From: a virus
Direction: 5' to 3' (one strand)
Length of the DNA stretch: 29,920 bases
Virus record (IMG/VR): IMGVR_UViG_3300020203_000838
Span: 1-29,920 of that record
How positions within the stretch are numbered: position 1 is the stretch's first letter; each line of letters opens with the position of its first letter. Below the pieces are notes generated by a model. The model was not told the origin of the DNA. It was given only the letters and a program-made list of their open reading frames with translations, and ran no database searches. This document shows, piece after piece, positions 1-8,035 of the stretch. A program made the position numbers and the translations under genes.

Positions 1-442
1 CGGCGACCTTCATCAAAACTTGTTCGATCAGATCATCAACCCGCGCATCTTCAAATATAAATATTTCAGAATTTGATTTATTTATATTATCCATGTCCTC
101 ATTTATATTAACAGCTTCTTGATTTATTTCTTTTGAATATCTAGACAGATCCCTGACATCATCAGTATTGTAGAATGCCAATAATAATTCTTTTATATTT
201 TGAAGACGTTTACTAATTCCAGATACGGTAAAGAAGAGCTGAGGAGTGTCTTCCTGAAGTTCTTCCATTTCGTCACTTTTAAGATAATCACTATTAAAAC
301 GTTCCAGGAAACGTCCAAGCTGCGAAATAAACAGCGGAAGATCCTGTACGGCCGCGGCAGCCAATTTATTAATTAACTTGGCATGACCGTTACAAGCCCT
401 CTTTCTAAATAGCTCAGCTTGAATTGATATGCATGACATCAT
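1..442 (-). CDS. Unrecognised phage protein, 3' end cut off by the window
   Basis: An open frame runs from an ATG at 440-442 to the left edge without a stop, giving about 147 residues (MMSCISIQAELFRKRACNGH at the N-terminus). An in-frame TAA at 461-463 closes the frame upstream, so the start lies in the short gap after the large terminase. A weak Shine-Dalgarno-like AGGGA lies about 10 nt before the ATG. The protein looks mainly helical, with an Ala-rich stretch around residues 29-33 and an Asn/Glu/Asp-rich part near residues 100-120. I recognise no domain. Its place directly after the terminase makes a packaging or head-assembly role (for example portal-associated) possible, but that is inference from position only. 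Confidence 0.7.
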   Translation of the reverse strand, partial: MMSCISIQAELFRKRACNGHAKLINKLAAAAVQDLPLFISQLGRFLERFNSDYLKSDEMEELQEDTPQLFFTVSGISKRLQNIKELLLAFYNTDDVRDLSRYSKEINQEAVNINEDMDNINKSNSEIFIFEDARVDDLIEQVLMKVA

Positions 443-485
443 GACTGATGATATCCCTAATTATCCGGGAATCGATGCTGTCACG

Positions 486-2798
486 TCAGCGCATTTTTGG
501 TAAATAACCTAAAACCGCCGGAACTTGTTGACGTGAAGACTGCTTACTGAACTGCTTACTGAACGGATCATTAAATAATAAAGGATTCTTTACAGTAAAC
601 CCTTTTGTTAGCCAAAATTTGTACGCCAGATATGCATTCAAAAGAGCCATAAATCCATCGTTTGGAGTCGAACCTTTTACATAATGCGGCGTAACTTCAC
701 CGGCGCGACTCAAGGAAGGCTTGATCTCCATACTAGAACAATGCTGAATCAACCATCCGATCTTGTCGTAATCACCATATGGAAATCTTATATTTCCCTT
801 TTTCATCTGATCGTACAGCTCAGCTACATAATAATCTCTCTCAAACGTAATGGTCTTGGGAAAAATTTCTTTATTGTATTTTATATGCTCATTAACCCGA
901 GCCGAAGCCTGAGACACTAAGAACCTATCACCGTACTCATTCTGCATGATCTCAGAGAAGTCATTCGTATATCCGATATCGCACACAGCGATATTTACAC
1001 TGTAGATTCTCATGATATGATCCAAGAACTCTTTTTTGGATGCATAATCGTTACGCTTGAATTTCCATGCGTACTCGATACTCAATCGTCCCTGGCTGCC
1101 CACGGTCATGATGACGACGCAGCTGTAGCTCTGACCTTGTCTCTTTATTTTATCCGAATCTAATAGCTGTTCCATATCGGCCTTCGCGCCGATATCGATC
1201 CCCGCGACGACACATTCTTCGGATCCTTGTGGAATCGATCCTCGGAATTTTCTCTGATCTCCACATTTGGCCCGAATGGCTTCGGGAGTCATCACGCCAA
1301 CTTCACCGTTGAAAAACTCTCCCAAAACCTCGTTCATATAAACGCGTTCCGTATTGATCGGATGGATGCCCGATTTTTCGCTGAGAATCTTCTCTTTTTG
1401 AAATGTTGGAATGAATAATTGGCTCATATGAAAGCCAACAAACTTACATTGTGCCGGGTCCTTCAGCGGAACCCACTTTCCAGACTCGGCAGCTTTTCTT
1501 TTATCCTGAAGATGATCACAAAAAGGGCACTTTACAGTAAATCCGGTTATCCAGGTTTTTTCCCATTCGTCAGATCCGGGTGTGTAGAGCGGGAAGAATT
1601 TGTCACATCCGGCACAATGAAGATGGTAATATTGTTGAGAAGACTGATTCCACATCTCAAAAAATTCAGATCCGCGTTGTTTCGGTGTACCGAAAAATAC
1701 CTGAACACCATCACCGCTTTTTCCATAACGTGACTGAGATAGAATCTTGGTCGCGTTACCCAGAGCAGCTGGTAAAAAATCCTGGCAATTATGTGCGATC
1801 GGCCCACCTAAACTTTTAACTTTTATATCAGGGCAAATAATAAAATTATGATTATCCTGAACACCGATATCGTAGACGTTTTCTTGTTTTTTTAGCGCTA
1901 CGATGCTTTCAACTGCTCTAAGATGAAGATTAGTTCCGACTGATGTTTTTAGTAATGTTCCGATTGTTAGTTGATCAGTCCTCAACCAGCCAGATTCAGT
2001 TAGAAACCTGTGGTCTGGAGTACATTTTATTTTTATATGCCCGCATTTTATTTGCAATAATTTTCTTTTTCCACGTAACCATACTTTATTTATTTTTTTA
2101 TATTCAAATTCATTAGTCTGCTCATTGAAAGTTTTAACTAACGGCAGTGTCTTTCCAGCAGCAAAATCATCATACAATTTACCAATCTGTTCTTTACCAT
2201 CAATAGTTTCGATGCATTGTTTATATGGAAAACACTCGTCGAAGATCATTACATCCGCAGAACGGCCACGAATCCGGTCCGCCGTATCTCCGGTGGATTC
2301 GATCCAGATATGATTTCCACCAATGAATTGTTTGAAATTTAATGAATCATTCGTAGGACTGGTCGGATCAAGAATAGACTGAAAATATGATTTTGGCTTG
2401 GCAGTTTTTTTGCCAGTCTCGATCATAATAGAATTAGATATTAATGGATTAAGCTTTGTTTTGGAATACGCGTATGCCAATTCCAATTGAGGAAAGCAAT
2501 GCATGATCCTAATGGGTGGCTTGCCTCCGGTTCCGAAAAGCCCACAGCCCATGAAATACATTTCCAGCGCCGAAGCCATGGTGGTGGCTCCGACCTGACG
2601 ACCCTTAACAATGATTACGGGCTTGGAATCGTTCTCAAGCGCTTTGATCGCAATGTATCGATAAATATCCGCGAAAGGTTTGTAACCATTGCCGCTAAGA
2701 CTGAAGGGCTTTCCTTCAAGAGTTAGAAACTTTTCACAAAACCAGACCGGGTCAAGACTTAGAAGTTTATTTTTAAATGTTTCGAACTCGGTCGACAA
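486..2798 (-). CDS. terL: Terminase large subunit (TerL), interrupted by an in-frame mini-intein
   Basis: Motor and nuclease that packages phage DNA into the prohead. The ATPase part shows a Walker A-like motif GRQVGATT (residues 66-73), Walker B VMIFDE (183-188) and the coupling motif FGTP (369-372). Two CxxC pairs (C395/C398, C424/C427) suggest a zinc-binding insert like that of GpA-type terminases. The RNase H-fold nuclease has acidic residues D535 (GIDIG), D607 (VCDIG) and D714 (PNDGF). Residues 189-337 are an intein; the spliced protein would be 621 residues, normal for the family. The start is a TTG preceded by GTAGG; the frame upstream is closed by TAA and no in-frame ATG is nearby. 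Gene function is certain by motif; the exact TerL family (GpA-like) is less so. Confidence 0.93.
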   Translation of the reverse strand: MSTEFETFKNKLLSLDPVWFCEKFLTLEGKPFSLSGNGYKPFADIYRYIAIKALENDSKPVIIVKGRQVGATTMASALEMYFMGCGLFGTGGKPPIRIMHCFPQLELAYAYSKTKLNPLISNSIMIETGKKTAKPKSYFQSILDPTSPTNDSLNFKQFIGGNHIWIESTGDTADRIRGRSADVMIFDECFPYKQCIETIDGKEQIGKLYDDFAAGKTLPLVKTFNEQTNEFEYKKINKVWLRGKRKLLQIKCGHIKIKCTPDHRFLTESGWLRTDQLTIGTLLKTSVGTNLHLRAVESIVALKKQENVYDIGVQDNHNFIICPDIKVKSLGGPIAHNCQDFLPAALGNATKILSQSRYGKSGDGVQVFFGTPKQRGSEFFEMWNQSSQQYYHLHCAGCDKFFPLYTPGSDEWEKTWITGFTVKCPFCDHLQDKRKAAESGKWVPLKDPAQCKFVGFHMSQLFIPTFQKEKILSEKSGIHPINTERVYMNEVLGEFFNGEVGVMTPEAIRAKCGDQRKFRGSIPQGSEECVVAGIDIGAKADMEQLLDSDKIKRQGQSYSCVVIMTVGSQGRLSIEYAWKFKRNDYASKKEFLDHIMRIYSVNIAVCDIGYTNDFSEIMQNEYGDRFLVSQASARVNEHIKYNKEIFPKTITFERDYYVAELYDQMKKGNIRFPYGDYDKIGWLIQHCSSMEIKPSLSRAGEVTPHYVKGSTPNDGFMALLNAYLAYKFWLTKGFTVKNPLLFNDPFSKQFSKQSSRQQVPAVLGYLPKMR
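541..564 (-). repeat. Perfect 12-bp tandem duplication in the terL 3' end
   Basis: TGCTTACTGAAC occurs twice in direct tandem on the plus strand. On the coding strand it encodes the repeated residues FSKQ-FSKQ just before the C-terminus of the terminase, in a Gln/Ser-rich tail beyond the nuclease domain. It is in frame and likely harmless. Confidence 0.9.
1788..2234 (-). other. Mini-intein (149 residues) in the TerL Walker B site
   Basis: The frame stays open through a segment that starts with Cys189 and ends with His336-Asn337, followed by Cys338: the hallmarks of a class 1 intein. Block B is CTPDH (T260, H263), block F is VYDIGVQDNHNFII (about 308-321), and block G is GGPIAHN before the +1 Cys. 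Only about 45 residues separate blocks B and F, so there is no room for a LAGLIDADG or HNH homing endonuclease. Removing it joins MIFDE to CQDFLPAALG and restores a continuous terminase Walker B region. A hand count over 1801-2220 gives about 33% G+C, against roughly 50% over sampled flanking rows, which suggests separate origin. Confidence 0.93.
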
Positions 2799-2830
2799 AT
2801 AACCTACTTATCATTATAACTGCTGAGCGT

Positions 2831-3466
2831 TTACGTTGTTTTGGCTGGAGTTAAAAATTCAAATATTCCTTGATTATCTTCAGTGTTCGAAATATCTACT
2901 TTTCCAAAATCAGGATGCGTTTGCTGTTGAGACGCATGCTGTTTTTTTTCATCACTAATCAGTATATCAACGTATTTTTTCAAATTATCAGAATCCAAAT
3001 CAGCCGTACTGAGTCCAGCTCTTAAAAATGAATGCGGAATATCATTCAGTACGGCAGCCGTATCGATACTACCTTTTCTTGATTGTATAAAGTTCCGAAG
3101 CCACAGATCCAGTCCATTAACTTTCTGTAAAATAGCCCTGATACCATTCATCATTTCTGCATTTTGCATGGCTTCGGGCTCATTTTTACTTTCCGCTCTC
3201 GAACATAACGACTTCTCGGCATTAAGAAATTTATCCAGACCAGTTCTGGTATGCATGTCCCGAACCGCATCCTCAACAGTTGAAAATTTGGATTTTGGTG
3301 ATCCCAGAATATCACCGATCTGGTTATAAAGAGCCTGATCGGTTTCGTGAGAATTGACGCTATTTTTCTCTAATCGGTTCGCAAATTCCGCAAACCAATC
3401 AGGTTCACGATCATTTTTGATGGAATTATCTCGCGCGAATCCCGCACCTGAACGATTATGTTTCAT
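2831..3466 (-). CDS. Unrecognised phage protein in the packaging region
   Basis: A 211-residue, hydrophilic, probably helical protein with no domain I recognise. The frame can begin at 3511, overlapping the upstream gene by 32 nt, but I chose the ATG at 3464-3466 because it follows the upstream stop and has a good ribosome site (GAGAG, about 6 nt before the ATG), whereas the 3511 ATG has none. The protein ends with a PDFGKVDIS segment that resembles the GKVDLTSS near the C-terminus of the neighbouring upstream gene product, which may be a shared tail motif. It lies directly upstream of terL, so a head or packaging role is plausible from position alone. Confidence 0.75.
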   Translation of the reverse strand: MKHNRSGAGFARDNSIKNDREPDWFAEFANRLEKNSVNSHETDQALYNQIGDILGSPKSKFSTVEDAVRDMHTRTGLDKFLNAEKSLCSRAESKNEPEAMQNAEMMNGIRAILQKVNGLDLWLRNFIQSRKGSIDTAAVLNDIPHSFLRAGLSTADLDSDNLKKYVDILISDEKKQHASQQQTHPDFGKVDISNTEDNQGIFEFLTPAKTT

Positions 3467-3479
3467 TAAATCTCTCAAT

Positions 3480-4466
3480 TCATGCTGGATAATTGGCCGC
3501 ATAATCACCATTATCAGATGATGTCAAGTCTACTTTTCCTTCTGACGTCTCTTCAAAATCATAAAGACGATCCATTCTTAATGGATAATTCATATCATAA
3601 AGAAGCTGTAACAGTTCTGCCTGTTCACGATCCGACAGGGCAAACTTTTTAACCTGTTTGCGATACAAATCTTCAATTTCATGCCCGGCACTTACGTGCC
3701 CATTTATACAAATTCTTGCAAGTCTACTGATGAGTAGCGGAACCGTAACAATTATTCCGCCTACATGTGTGGCTTTCTGCCCTTCCTTAATTAAGGAATG
3801 TTGATCATGAGCTTTCTTTTTCTTCTTTTTAGTATATTTCTCGTTTACCTGTTCAAGGCGCTCTTCCAGACGTTCTATGCCGTTATGAATTTCATCAAAT
3901 ACTTTATCAACAATCGAGATATCTATCTTTCCATCAAAATCAGAACGAACGAGTCTTGAAAGTTCAGATTTGAATTTTTGTAAATATGCAATCGCGCGTT
4001 CAAGTCCCGCCGGAGCTTTACCTGAATGTTTCGGAACTTCGTTAAGGCGACCTTCTACCCACGCTGCAAAATCATCCGATGCAGAGTAATCCCATGGTGA
4101 TTTGTTATCGTGCTCGTCAATCTCAACCTTCTCAACCGGCTCTCCCGTATCCTCTTCGGCTCCAGGAATCGCAGAAAGAGTAAGAGTCAACGAAGCAACT
4201 GGGATTTCTTCTTCCGGAGCTGATTCTGATTCCGGCTCTTCCTGAACAGATAGCTGCTCTTCTGGCTCATCATAAATTTCGATTTCATGACCCTCTTCAG
4301 GCTCCTGATCATGATCGTCTTGGTAAACTTCCAATACCTGCTCATAGTCCGGAAGCTCATCGTAGACTACCAAATCACCATCCAAATGAACATGAGGGAC
4401 GGTTTCCGGATCTTCCGGATGATTCTGAGCCATGTTAATATCTTGAGCGTTAATGATTAATGACAT
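3480..4466 (-). CDS. Unrecognised protein with a long acidic N-terminal region
   Basis: 328 residues. About residues 17-130 are very rich in Glu and Asp with few predicted structural elements; residues 197-215 look like a short coiled coil and end in a run of six lysines (213-218). The C-terminal third (about 225-300) is more hydrophobic and likely folded. No enzyme motif is visible. The ATG is preceded by a clear AGAGGA ribosome site. Highly charged, low-complexity proteins of this kind are common among virion or scaffold-like proteins of large phages, but I cannot assign a role. The gap of 58 nt upstream is among the larger ones here. Confidence 0.8.
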   Translation of the reverse strand: MSLIINAQDINMAQNHPEDPETVPHVHLDGDLVVYDELPDYEQVLEVYQDDHDQEPEEGHEIEIYDEPEEQLSVQEEPESESAPEEEIPVASLTLTLSAIPGAEEDTGEPVEKVEIDEHDNKSPWDYSASDDFAAWVEGRLNEVPKHSGKAPAGLERAIAYLQKFKSELSRLVRSDFDGKIDISIVDKVFDEIHNGIERLEERLEQVNEKYTKKKKKKAHDQHSLIKEGQKATHVGGIIVTVPLLISRLARICINGHVSAGHEIEDLYRKQVKKFALSDREQAELLQLLYDMNYPLRMDRLYDFEETSEGKVDLTSSDNGDYAANYPA

Positions 4467-4524
4467 TTATTCCTCTAAGCAACTCTATCAATATAGGGTA
4501 ATATTAACCGCGTAAAACAAATTA

Positions 4525-4737
4525 TTACTCGGAAATACCTGGAAACATCTTCTTTAGACGCTTTTTTCTTCTATCTCGCATTTTCCTACGCCATTCATCA
4601 ACAGATTTTACTTGATCCATTTGTCTATAAACGGATGTTCCGGGACCTTCGCCGCTTCCATCATCAATATAATCATAATTACTGTAAAATAATCCACGTG
4701 ATTGATCGTGAGCTTGATCATCATCTTTTTTAGACAT
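4525..4737 (-). CDS. Small unrecognised protein with a basic C-terminus
   Basis: 70 residues: an acidic, Ser/Gly-rich first half and a strongly basic segment (RRKMRDRRKKRLKK, about residues 50-63). The start codon overlaps the stop of the upstream nucleotidyltransferase gene by one base (TAATG), so the two are probably translationally coupled. The basic stretch could bind nucleic acid, but nothing else identifies the protein. Confidence 0.7.
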   Translation of the reverse strand: MSKKDDDQAHDQSRGLFYSNYDYIDDGSGEGPGTSVYRQMDQVKSVDEWRRKMRDRRKKRLKKMFPGISE

Positions 4738-5462
4738 TATAATCTCCCGTCTAAATAATTAGATAATTTACATTTATTCAAAAGATCAAGTACACGTAAA
4801 CGATCCATTTCTAATGCCGTACCGATCTTAGTATCCCAGTAATTACGCTTAATCTTTTTAACGTATTCAGTATTATTGCTGACCCATTCAATAATATTCG
4901 GATCAACATCAAAACCAGTCTTCGCGGCAAGGTAAAACATTCTTGCAATTCTGTTTACACTGTAAGTAAACGTAGTATGACTATCCAAACATGGCCTGAT
5001 TATTTTATTCTTAATATCTTTTAATCCGTGTCCAGTGGGGTCGAGGACAGTTTTTAGATTCAGCGGTAACAATAAAGCATTGCACGTAAAATCACGACTA
5101 AACATCTCTTTCTGTAGAGGAGCTGGGTTCTGGATACCTAGTTTTGATAGTTTTTCTTCAATCTGCGGTACAACAAAATTGGTTGAAAAATCAACTTTAA
5201 AATTACCAAGTTTAACTGAAACGTGACCATCATCGCCAATTATTGTCTTGACGGTAAACCTGTCCGACATAGCCGCGGCAAAATTATCAGCCAGGAATCT
5301 TACGCTGGCATCACCGGTCATGATATCAAGATCTTTATAAGAGAATTTGAAATCAGCAATGCATTTGTCTCTTGGAATGCCTCCGCAAATATACGGCTCA
5401 GATATGTTGCCGTTTTTGACGTGAATCTCCCAAATAGACAGCAGTATATCTTTCAGTTTCAT
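4737..5462 (-). CDS. CCA-adding enzyme / poly(A) polymerase-like nucleotidyltransferase
   Basis: 241 residues with the signature order of class II tRNA nucleotidyltransferases and bacterial poly(A) polymerases. Seen: GGIPRD (residues 27-32), the catalytic pair D44-x-D46 in KDLDIMTGD, a third candidate carboxylate D91 in KVDFST, RDFTCNAL (123-130), DPTGHGLKDIKNKIIR (141-156), and the neck helix RIARMFYLAAKTGF (171-184). Family members in bacteria usually exceed 400 residues, so this enzyme has only the head and neck and lacks the body and tail that bind tRNA. Which nucleotide it adds, and to what, cannot be told. The start overlaps the stop of the upstream gene by ATGA. It lies among probable packaging genes, an unusual place. 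Confidence 0.87.
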   Translation of the reverse strand: MKLKDILLSIWEIHVKNGNISEPYICGGIPRDKCIADFKFSYKDLDIMTGDASVRFLADNFAAAMSDRFTVKTIIGDDGHVSVKLGNFKVDFSTNFVVPQIEEKLSKLGIQNPAPLQKEMFSRDFTCNALLLPLNLKTVLDPTGHGLKDIKNKIIRPCLDSHTTFTYSVNRIARMFYLAAKTGFDVDPNIIEWVSNNTEYVKKIKRNYWDTKIGTALEMDRLRVLDLLNKCKLSNYLDGRL

Positions 5463-7183
5463 CCTGTCCGCCCGTCAGGCTTTGGAGTCGCCGGAGCTGG
5501 TGGAATGGCTGGATTGGGTGCCGGAGCTGGGGACGCAGGAATGGTTGTCTTGGGCGCCGGAGCAGGAGTTGGCATGTTCATCAGATCTTCCTGAACGTTC
5601 TCAACCACCGGAGTTTCTTTCTTATTTTCTAAAAGATTTTCTTCTTGCTGCTGTCTACGCAGTTCCTTCTTCATTTTAGCTTTCGCCTCTTCTGTTTCAA
5701 GATTTTCTTTTACTTTATTTAAAAGAGGATCTTTACTATCAACGTCTTTCCCTGTTAAATCAATCATATTTTGCTGATTTCGAATGGAATGCTCTTGTCC
5801 CATATCGTGAAGAGATGTTCCGGTAGCATCGACCGCTCCACTCAAACGAGACTTCACCTCATCAATACGAACCAAACAATATTGATTTGACTCAAGTGCC
5901 GAACGTGTAGCTTCTGCCATTGAAGGGAAAAATGAAGATAATCCTAACTTATCCATCATCATGTCGACAATGCTGAGTTGTTTGGCAATTTCACGATTCT
6001 TAAATATTCGACTCAATTCATCCAATCGGTTTATTATGTCCTGAACCTTAAGATTAGAGAATGCCATTCCGATCAGTGAATCGAAGTCTTTCGTAGTTTC
6101 GGATGTTGAATCATCCGGAATAAGCTTTTTATCTTTAAGTGGAAGAATCGGCTGTTTGGTTGGGGCGCTGACCGGAGCAGTCGGACCGGCAGGCTGAACA
6201 GGAGTCGTTTGGGCCTCTTGCGCCATCACAACCAATCCTGCATATCTATCAAACGGATCAATCCCGGTTGTTTCGTCGGACTCATTCACTTCAATCTCAG
6301 ACTCGTCTGACTCATCCGATTCATCCACTTCTACATCTGAATCATCAACATCTGAATCATCAACTTCTGAATCATCAAAATATTCACCATTAAACGCATC
6401 CAGAACTTTTTTGATCCCCTCTTCTGAATCTTTCGGAGCATCGTTCGGATCGAGCGAAGGATTATTATTTTCCATCCCTCCACCTTGTGGAATGGAAGCG
6501 GAAGGATCCGGAATCGAACCTGGTCCCAAAGCTTGAGCCATTCGCTTCAAAACAATTGCGGTGTTGGCCCCGCTACGTTCCAAACGATTGGCTTGACGAA
6601 GAATAAGATCACAATAAAAATCATTACGAGCTGATTTATTTACCGTATGTATCTGTTTTTCTAAATCATTAAGTGCATCTAGAAGTTTTTCCCAACCCGG
6701 TCCGGCGAACATTTTACCTTTATCATCTGTGAGAAGCTTCCTTGCTGCATGGATCCTTCCGACAATTTTTCTCCGATGATTTTCTATCTGAATGCGTTTT
6801 TCTTCTTCACTTACTTTATTTCGCTCAGCTTCTTGTTTCAAGGCTGTTGGATCGGGAGTCGTGACGATTGGATCCGGAATAATAGGTTTTTCTTTTTGAT
6901 AAGGTAAAAAGTACCCAGTGGAATCTTCACCTTCATAATAATTAGCGGTTTTATATTTCATATGATTATTTTCTTCGTAAAATCTAATCCATTTCATAAA
7001 ATCACGAATTTCTTTCTCGTGCCAACCATTCGTGACTATTCGGATTGATTCCGAACGATCCGTTCCGACCCTCATACGATAATAGATATCCCTCAGTGCA
7101 ACCTTCCACTTTTCAACATCATAAGTGTATCCGGCAGGTGTTACTGAAAATGCTATATTAGGATAAGCGTTCTTTTGGCTCAT
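5459..7183 (-). CDS. Large unrecognised protein with acidic repeat and Pro/Ala-rich tail
   Basis: 574 residues. The N-terminal 220 residues look folded and helical; residues 270-304 are an Asp/Ser/Glu/Val repeat (DDSEVDDSDVDDSDV and similar); residues 310-350 are Pro/Ala/Thr-rich; about 365-470 look helical; about 500-535 are charged and coiled-coil-like; the last 40 residues are dominated by Pro and Ala. No catalytic motif is visible. The low-complexity linkers suggest a multidomain virion or assembly protein, but that is inference. The downstream gene starts inside its stop codon (ATGA). I see no convincing ribosome site before the ATG. Confidence 0.8.
   Translation of the reverse strand: MSQKNAYPNIAFSVTPAGYTYDVEKWKVALRDIYYRMRVGTDRSESIRIVTNGWHEKEIRDFMKWIRFYEENNHMKYKTANYYEGEDSTGYFLPYQKEKPIIPDPIVTTPDPTALKQEAERNKVSEEEKRIQIENHRRKIVGRIHAARKLLTDDKGKMFAGPGWEKLLDALNDLEKQIHTVNKSARNDFYCDLILRQANRLERSGANTAIVLKRMAQALGPGSIPDPSASIPQGGGMENNNPSLDPNDAPKDSEEGIKKVLDAFNGEYFDDSEVDDSDVDDSDVEVDESDESDESEIEVNESDETTGIDPFDRYAGLVVMAQEAQTTPVQPAGPTAPVSAPTKQPILPLKDKKLIPDDSTSETTKDFDSLIGMAFSNLKVQDIINRLDELSRIFKNREIAKQLSIVDMMMDKLGLSSFFPSMAEATRSALESNQYCLVRIDEVKSRLSGAVDATGTSLHDMGQEHSIRNQQNMIDLTGKDVDSKDPLLNKVKENLETEEAKAKMKKELRRQQQEENLLENKKETPVVENVQEDLMNMPTPAPAPKTTIPASPAPAPNPAIPPAPATPKPDGRTG
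6333..6377 (-). repeat. 15-bp tandem repeat (three copies) coding for an acidic tract
   Basis: The unit ACATCTGAATCATCA is present at 6333-6347 and 6348-6362, and with one substitution (ACTTCTGAATCATCA) at 6363-6377. It codes for Asp-Asp-Ser-Asp/Glu-Val repeats on the minus strand. Because the unit is a multiple of three, copy number can change without a frameshift. Confidence 0.9.
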
Positions 7184-7219
7184 TCAATGCAATATCATTT
7201 TAATGATTGAATCAATAAT

Positions 7220-7963
7220 TTATAATTTAGGTATATTTTTTTCAAAATCATTAGATATGATCTTTGCCTCCGCTAATCGTTTCTCTGTAGGTATTAGCTT
7301 AGCCTCTTCCGGAGGTTGCAGTACAGCCAAATACTCTTTATAACGATCCATGAAGTATAATGAATGCTCATAGTCCATATTTTTCAATACATCCTTAATC
7401 GCATCAACAATCGCTGATGTATGCTGTTCCGTAACCTGAACGGTATGGTTATGTTGGATAACCTGATCTGGAGCATTATTAACAAGTTTATTACATTTTT
7501 CTAATGTTGCGGCCAAAACATTAAAATATTGAATCAATACGTTATCTATTTTGAAATTTTCAGGGTTTTCTTGCATGTAATCAAATACTTGTTCAGCTCG
7601 GGCCTCAATCGCCACAACTAGGTTCCTAACCGATTGTTTTATATCAATCTCTTGGCCAGCCAGATCCAACAGTCGCTCTTTATATTTTTTATTTTTCTTA
7701 ATAGACCCGGTAAGCTGTTCTTCCGGGGATCCGCTCTTAATCAGCGCAATATCGTCCCTCAAAACAACATAAACATCAAGATATTTATCCTGAAATGTCT
7801 TCAATGAATCAGTCGAAAGTGCAAACTTATTATTCGCAACATCTTTGTATTTATCTTTCAACGACGCAGAAATATCAGCCGGACTCTCTCCAGATACCAA
7901 TCGGCTGATTATTTCTTCTTTTTCAGGATGCTCTACTATCTTTTTTACTAAAGCCTTGCTCAT
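7220..7963 (-). CDS. Unrecognised protein, possible terminase small subunit
   Basis: 247 residues, helical. An N-terminal segment around residues 18-37 (ISRLVSGESPADISASLKDK) reads like a helix-turn-helix of the kind found in phage small terminases; the middle and C-terminal parts are long helices that could form the oligomerisation and TerL-contact regions. The gene lies in the same block as terL, four to five genes upstream of it. AAGG lies about 6 nt before the ATG. The small-terminase call is an inference from one weak motif and position; a general DNA-binding or structural protein is equally possible. Confidence 0.75.
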   Translation of the reverse strand: MSKALVKKIVEHPEKEEIISRLVSGESPADISASLKDKYKDVANNKFALSTDSLKTFQDKYLDVYVVLRDDIALIKSGSPEEQLTGSIKKNKKYKERLLDLAGQEIDIKQSVRNLVVAIEARAEQVFDYMQENPENFKIDNVLIQYFNVLAATLEKCNKLVNNAPDQVIQHNHTVQVTEQHTSAIVDAIKDVLKNMDYEHSLYFMDRYKEYLAVLQPPEEAKLIPTEKRLAEAKIISNDFEKNIPKL

Positions 7964-7980
7964 ACGTGCCTTAAATGCAA

Positions 7981-8013
7981 ATCGGACCGGGCCTGTTTGC
8001 GCGCCGGTCCGAT
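7981..8013 (-). terminator. Strong hairpin, probable terminator or mRNA 3'-end signal
   Basis: Perfect 10-bp stem ATCGGACCGG (7981-7990) / CCGGTCCGAT (8004-8013) with a 13-nt loop, just downstream of the stop of the 345-residue gene. On the minus-strand transcript it is followed by TTTGCATTTAA, a broken rather than continuous U-tract, so termination may be partial. Confidence 0.6.
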
Positions 8014-8035
8014 CTTGACTGCTGTTTTTACTATA

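Noticed and set aside
1788-2234. Group I intron or ordinary domain insertion in terL
   Set aside because: The frame is continuous, and the Cys1, TxxH, HN and +1 Cys pattern is that of an intein; an intron would not keep the frame open with these residues.
4467-4524. Sigma-70 promoter in the 58-nt gap
   Set aside because: A TATATT is present on the minus strand but no TTGACA-like box lies at 16-18 bp spacing.
5223-5594. Plus-strand 123-codon frame rich in Gly/Ala
   Set aside because: It is the complement of the Pro/Ala-rich tail of the 574-residue gene and of the nucleotidyltransferase N-terminus, both well supported on the minus strand.
6333-6377. CRISPR-like repeats
   Set aside because: The repeats are contiguous 15-mers inside a coding frame with no spacers.
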